This document shows positions 62,674-64,000 of a stretch of 64,000 bases of DNA, piece by piece; the first letter of the stretch is position 1, and the number at the start of each line of letters is the position of its first letter. Both the position numbers and the translations under genes were made by a program. The stretch is from the NCBI GenBank assembly GCA_016285515.1, contig JAEEQW010000011.1:1-64000 (forward strand). The letters are read 5' to 3'. The DNA is from Bacteroidales bacterium (lineage in GTDB: Bacteria > Bacteroidota > Bacteroidia > Bacteroidales > BM520). Under the pieces are notes generated by a model. The model was given only the letters and a program-made list of their open reading frames with translations. It made no database searches and was not told the DNA's origin.

Positions 62674-64000
62674 TTGAAAAAATGCGCAAATACTCATTCC
62701 TCGTTTATCATAATGATTATGACACTTTCGTGGAAAAACTTTACGAACTCGGTGTCATTGATATCATTGAAAAAGAGAAAGTCTCTGTAATAAATGAAAA
62801 ACTGGAAGACAAACTGTCTCTGATGAAACAGTATGCATCAGCGGAGAAATACCTTGAAAATATACTGAAAACGCCTGCTGATTCAGTTCCTTTCACACCT
62901 TCGTGTGACATGCTTATAGATGATTATAAGTTACTCAGGGATAAAAAAGACACAATTAAGCAACAACAGCTGCAAGTCAAAAAGGATATTGAATCCCTCA
63001 CCCCATGGGGTGATTTCGATTTGAGCACCATTGACAAAATTACCGAAGCCGGATATTATTTCAACTTCTTCACATGTACGAAAAAACATTTTAATGAGGA
63101 ATGGAAAGAAAAGTACAATGCAATTATTGTGTATGAATCCAATACCAATTATTGTTTTGTTACAGTCACCAAAGAAAACGACGTGACTATAGAAGCTGAT
63201 AAGGTAAAACTTCCGGAACGTTCCCTCAATGAACTTACGGCACAGTATGCTGCGCTGAATGAAGAAGGCGATAAAATATCGGCACAATTGACATTTTTCG
63301 CACAAAACTATCTTCCAGAATTAAAAGCGGAATACGATGCACTGCGTACAGAATTCGATTTTTCAAAGGTAAAACTCAATACCGAGTCTGTTGCTGATGA
63401 AAAGGTCAAACTCATAGAAGGCTGGGTTCCGGAATCAAAAAATGAAGCTTTGGAAAGCTACTTGCATGAAAATGGAGTTCTTTATACATCACGTGAACCT
63501 GACACATCAAAGGACAATATTCCTATATTACTGAAAAACAACAGATTCAATAAACTTTTTGAACCATTGGGTGAACTTTACACCCTGCCAGCTTATGGTG
63601 AAATCGACCTAACCCCGTTCTTTGCACCATTCTATATGCTGTTCTTCGGACTCTGTCTGGGCGATGCAGGATATGGACTTATTATGGCTGTTGCTGCATT
63701 CATTCTTGCTGCCAAGGCAAAACCAAGTATGAAAGGTATTTTCAGACTTGCCGGATGTCTTGGTGTTGCAACAGTGATAATGGGATTTATCAGTGGAACA
63801 TTCTTTGGAGTCAGTCTGATTGACGCAAATATCCCTTGGCTTGAAAAGTTCAAGAAATATATGATGGATTCCGACAAGCTGTTTACGAACTCACTGATAT
63901 TGGGTGCCATACAGATTGTTTTCGGTATGTTCATCAAAATTTTCAACGAATTCAAACAAAAAAGATACAGCGGTGGCATAGTCACTATAGGGTGGCTGTT
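62670..64000 (+). CDS. V/A-type ATPase subunit I (a-subunit), C-terminus beyond window
   Basis: The ATG at 62670 overlaps the subunit D stop (ATGA). At least 443 residues lie in the window without a stop. The N-terminal cytoplasmic half is coiled and globular (MRKYSFLVYHNDYDTFVEKL). Membrane helices begin near residue 310 (PFFAPFYMLFFGLCLGDAGY, with the conserved GDAGYG segment, and LAGCLGVATVIMGFISGTFF). This subunit carries the proton or sodium half-channels. The gene continues past the right edge, where subunit K would be expected. Confidence 0.93.
   Translation, partial: MIEKMRKYSFLVYHNDYDTFVEKLYELGVIDIIEKEKVSVINEKLEDKLSLMKQYASAEKYLENILKTPADSVPFTPSCDMLIDDYKLLRDKKDTIKQQQLQVKKDIESLTPWGDFDLSTIDKITEAGYYFNFFTCTKKHFNEEWKEKYNAIIVYESNTNYCFVTVTKENDVTIEADKVKLPERSLNELTAQYAALNEEGDKISAQLTFFAQNYLPELKAEYDALRTEFDFSKVKLNTESVADEKVKLIEGWVPESKNEALESYLHENGVLYTSREPDTSKDNIPILLKNNRFNKLFEPLGELYTLPAYGEIDLTPFFAPFYMLFFGLCLGDAGYGLIMAVAAFILAAKAKPSMKGIFRLAGCLGVATVIMGFISGTFFGVSLIDANIPWLEKFKKYMMDSDKLFTNSLILGAIQIVFGMFIKIFNEFKQKRYSGGIVTIGWL

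Overview
The window looks like a chromosomal segment of a Bacteroidales bacterium (phylum Bacteroidota), AT-rich at roughly 40% GC by eye. The evidence is consistent. Several predicted secreted proteins end in a type IX secretion (T9SS) sorting domain. T9SS regulatory and structural genes (porX, a porE-like gene) are present. There is a DUF4954 protein, an Omp28-type protein and a Bacteroidota-style V/A-type ATPase operon with DUF2764. At least fourteen genes or the tRNA have a phylum-typical TAnnTTTG -7 promoter element just upstream.

Layout. 1-6 kb (minus): an edge-truncated secreted beta-helix protein, tRNA-Arg(ACG), a PNGase F-like secreted glycoamidase behind a YitT membrane protein, and ornithine carbamoyltransferase. 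6-12 kb (plus): a PIF1-like helicase with HRDC domain, TcdA, a PlsC-like acyltransferase and a MATE exporter, with a small helix-hairpin-helix protein on the opposite strand. 12-16 kb (minus): thioredoxin, DUF58, DUF4954 and TrmN6 in a tight operon. 16-30 kb (plus): an Omp28-like T9SS cargo, then porX-tsaE-aroB-aroA-lutA-tex-OMP, rpsO, pnp and galM.

30-38 kb (minus) is the accessory region. It holds a BspA-like leucine-rich-repeat protein ending in a dockerin, an internally deleted IS5-family transposase remnant, a 5'-truncated second BspA/dockerin fragment, and a 1,675-residue protein. The large protein reads signal peptide, cohesin-like module, 17 InlB-B-like repeats, dockerin, second cohesin-like segment, T9SS sorting domain. 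The cohesin-like and dockerin modules on neighbouring surface proteins suggest a small cohesin/dockerin assembly displayed through T9SS. The surrounding scars show active gene rearrangement.

38-57 kb: endonuclease IV with a 4HBT-HAD fusion enzyme (minus); a LytS/LytTR two-component pair (plus); then a long minus-strand run from a gingipain-like C25 peptidase through a DUF151 nuclease-like protein, a nucleoside transporter, thyA, ffh and folD to a PorE-like protein. This run links nucleoside uptake, thymidylate and folate C1 metabolism, and membrane protein targeting. sbcD-sbcC follow on the plus strand. 57.5-64 kb (plus): V/A-type ATPase genes E-DUF2764-A-B-D-I, the last one cut by the window edge.

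The housekeeping genes look ordinary and intact. The unusual material is concentrated at 30-38 kb and in a few fusions or overlaps (folD/porE-like overlap, 4HBT-HAD, PNGase-like). Family assignments rest on motif recognition from the sequence alone; no database search was possible.
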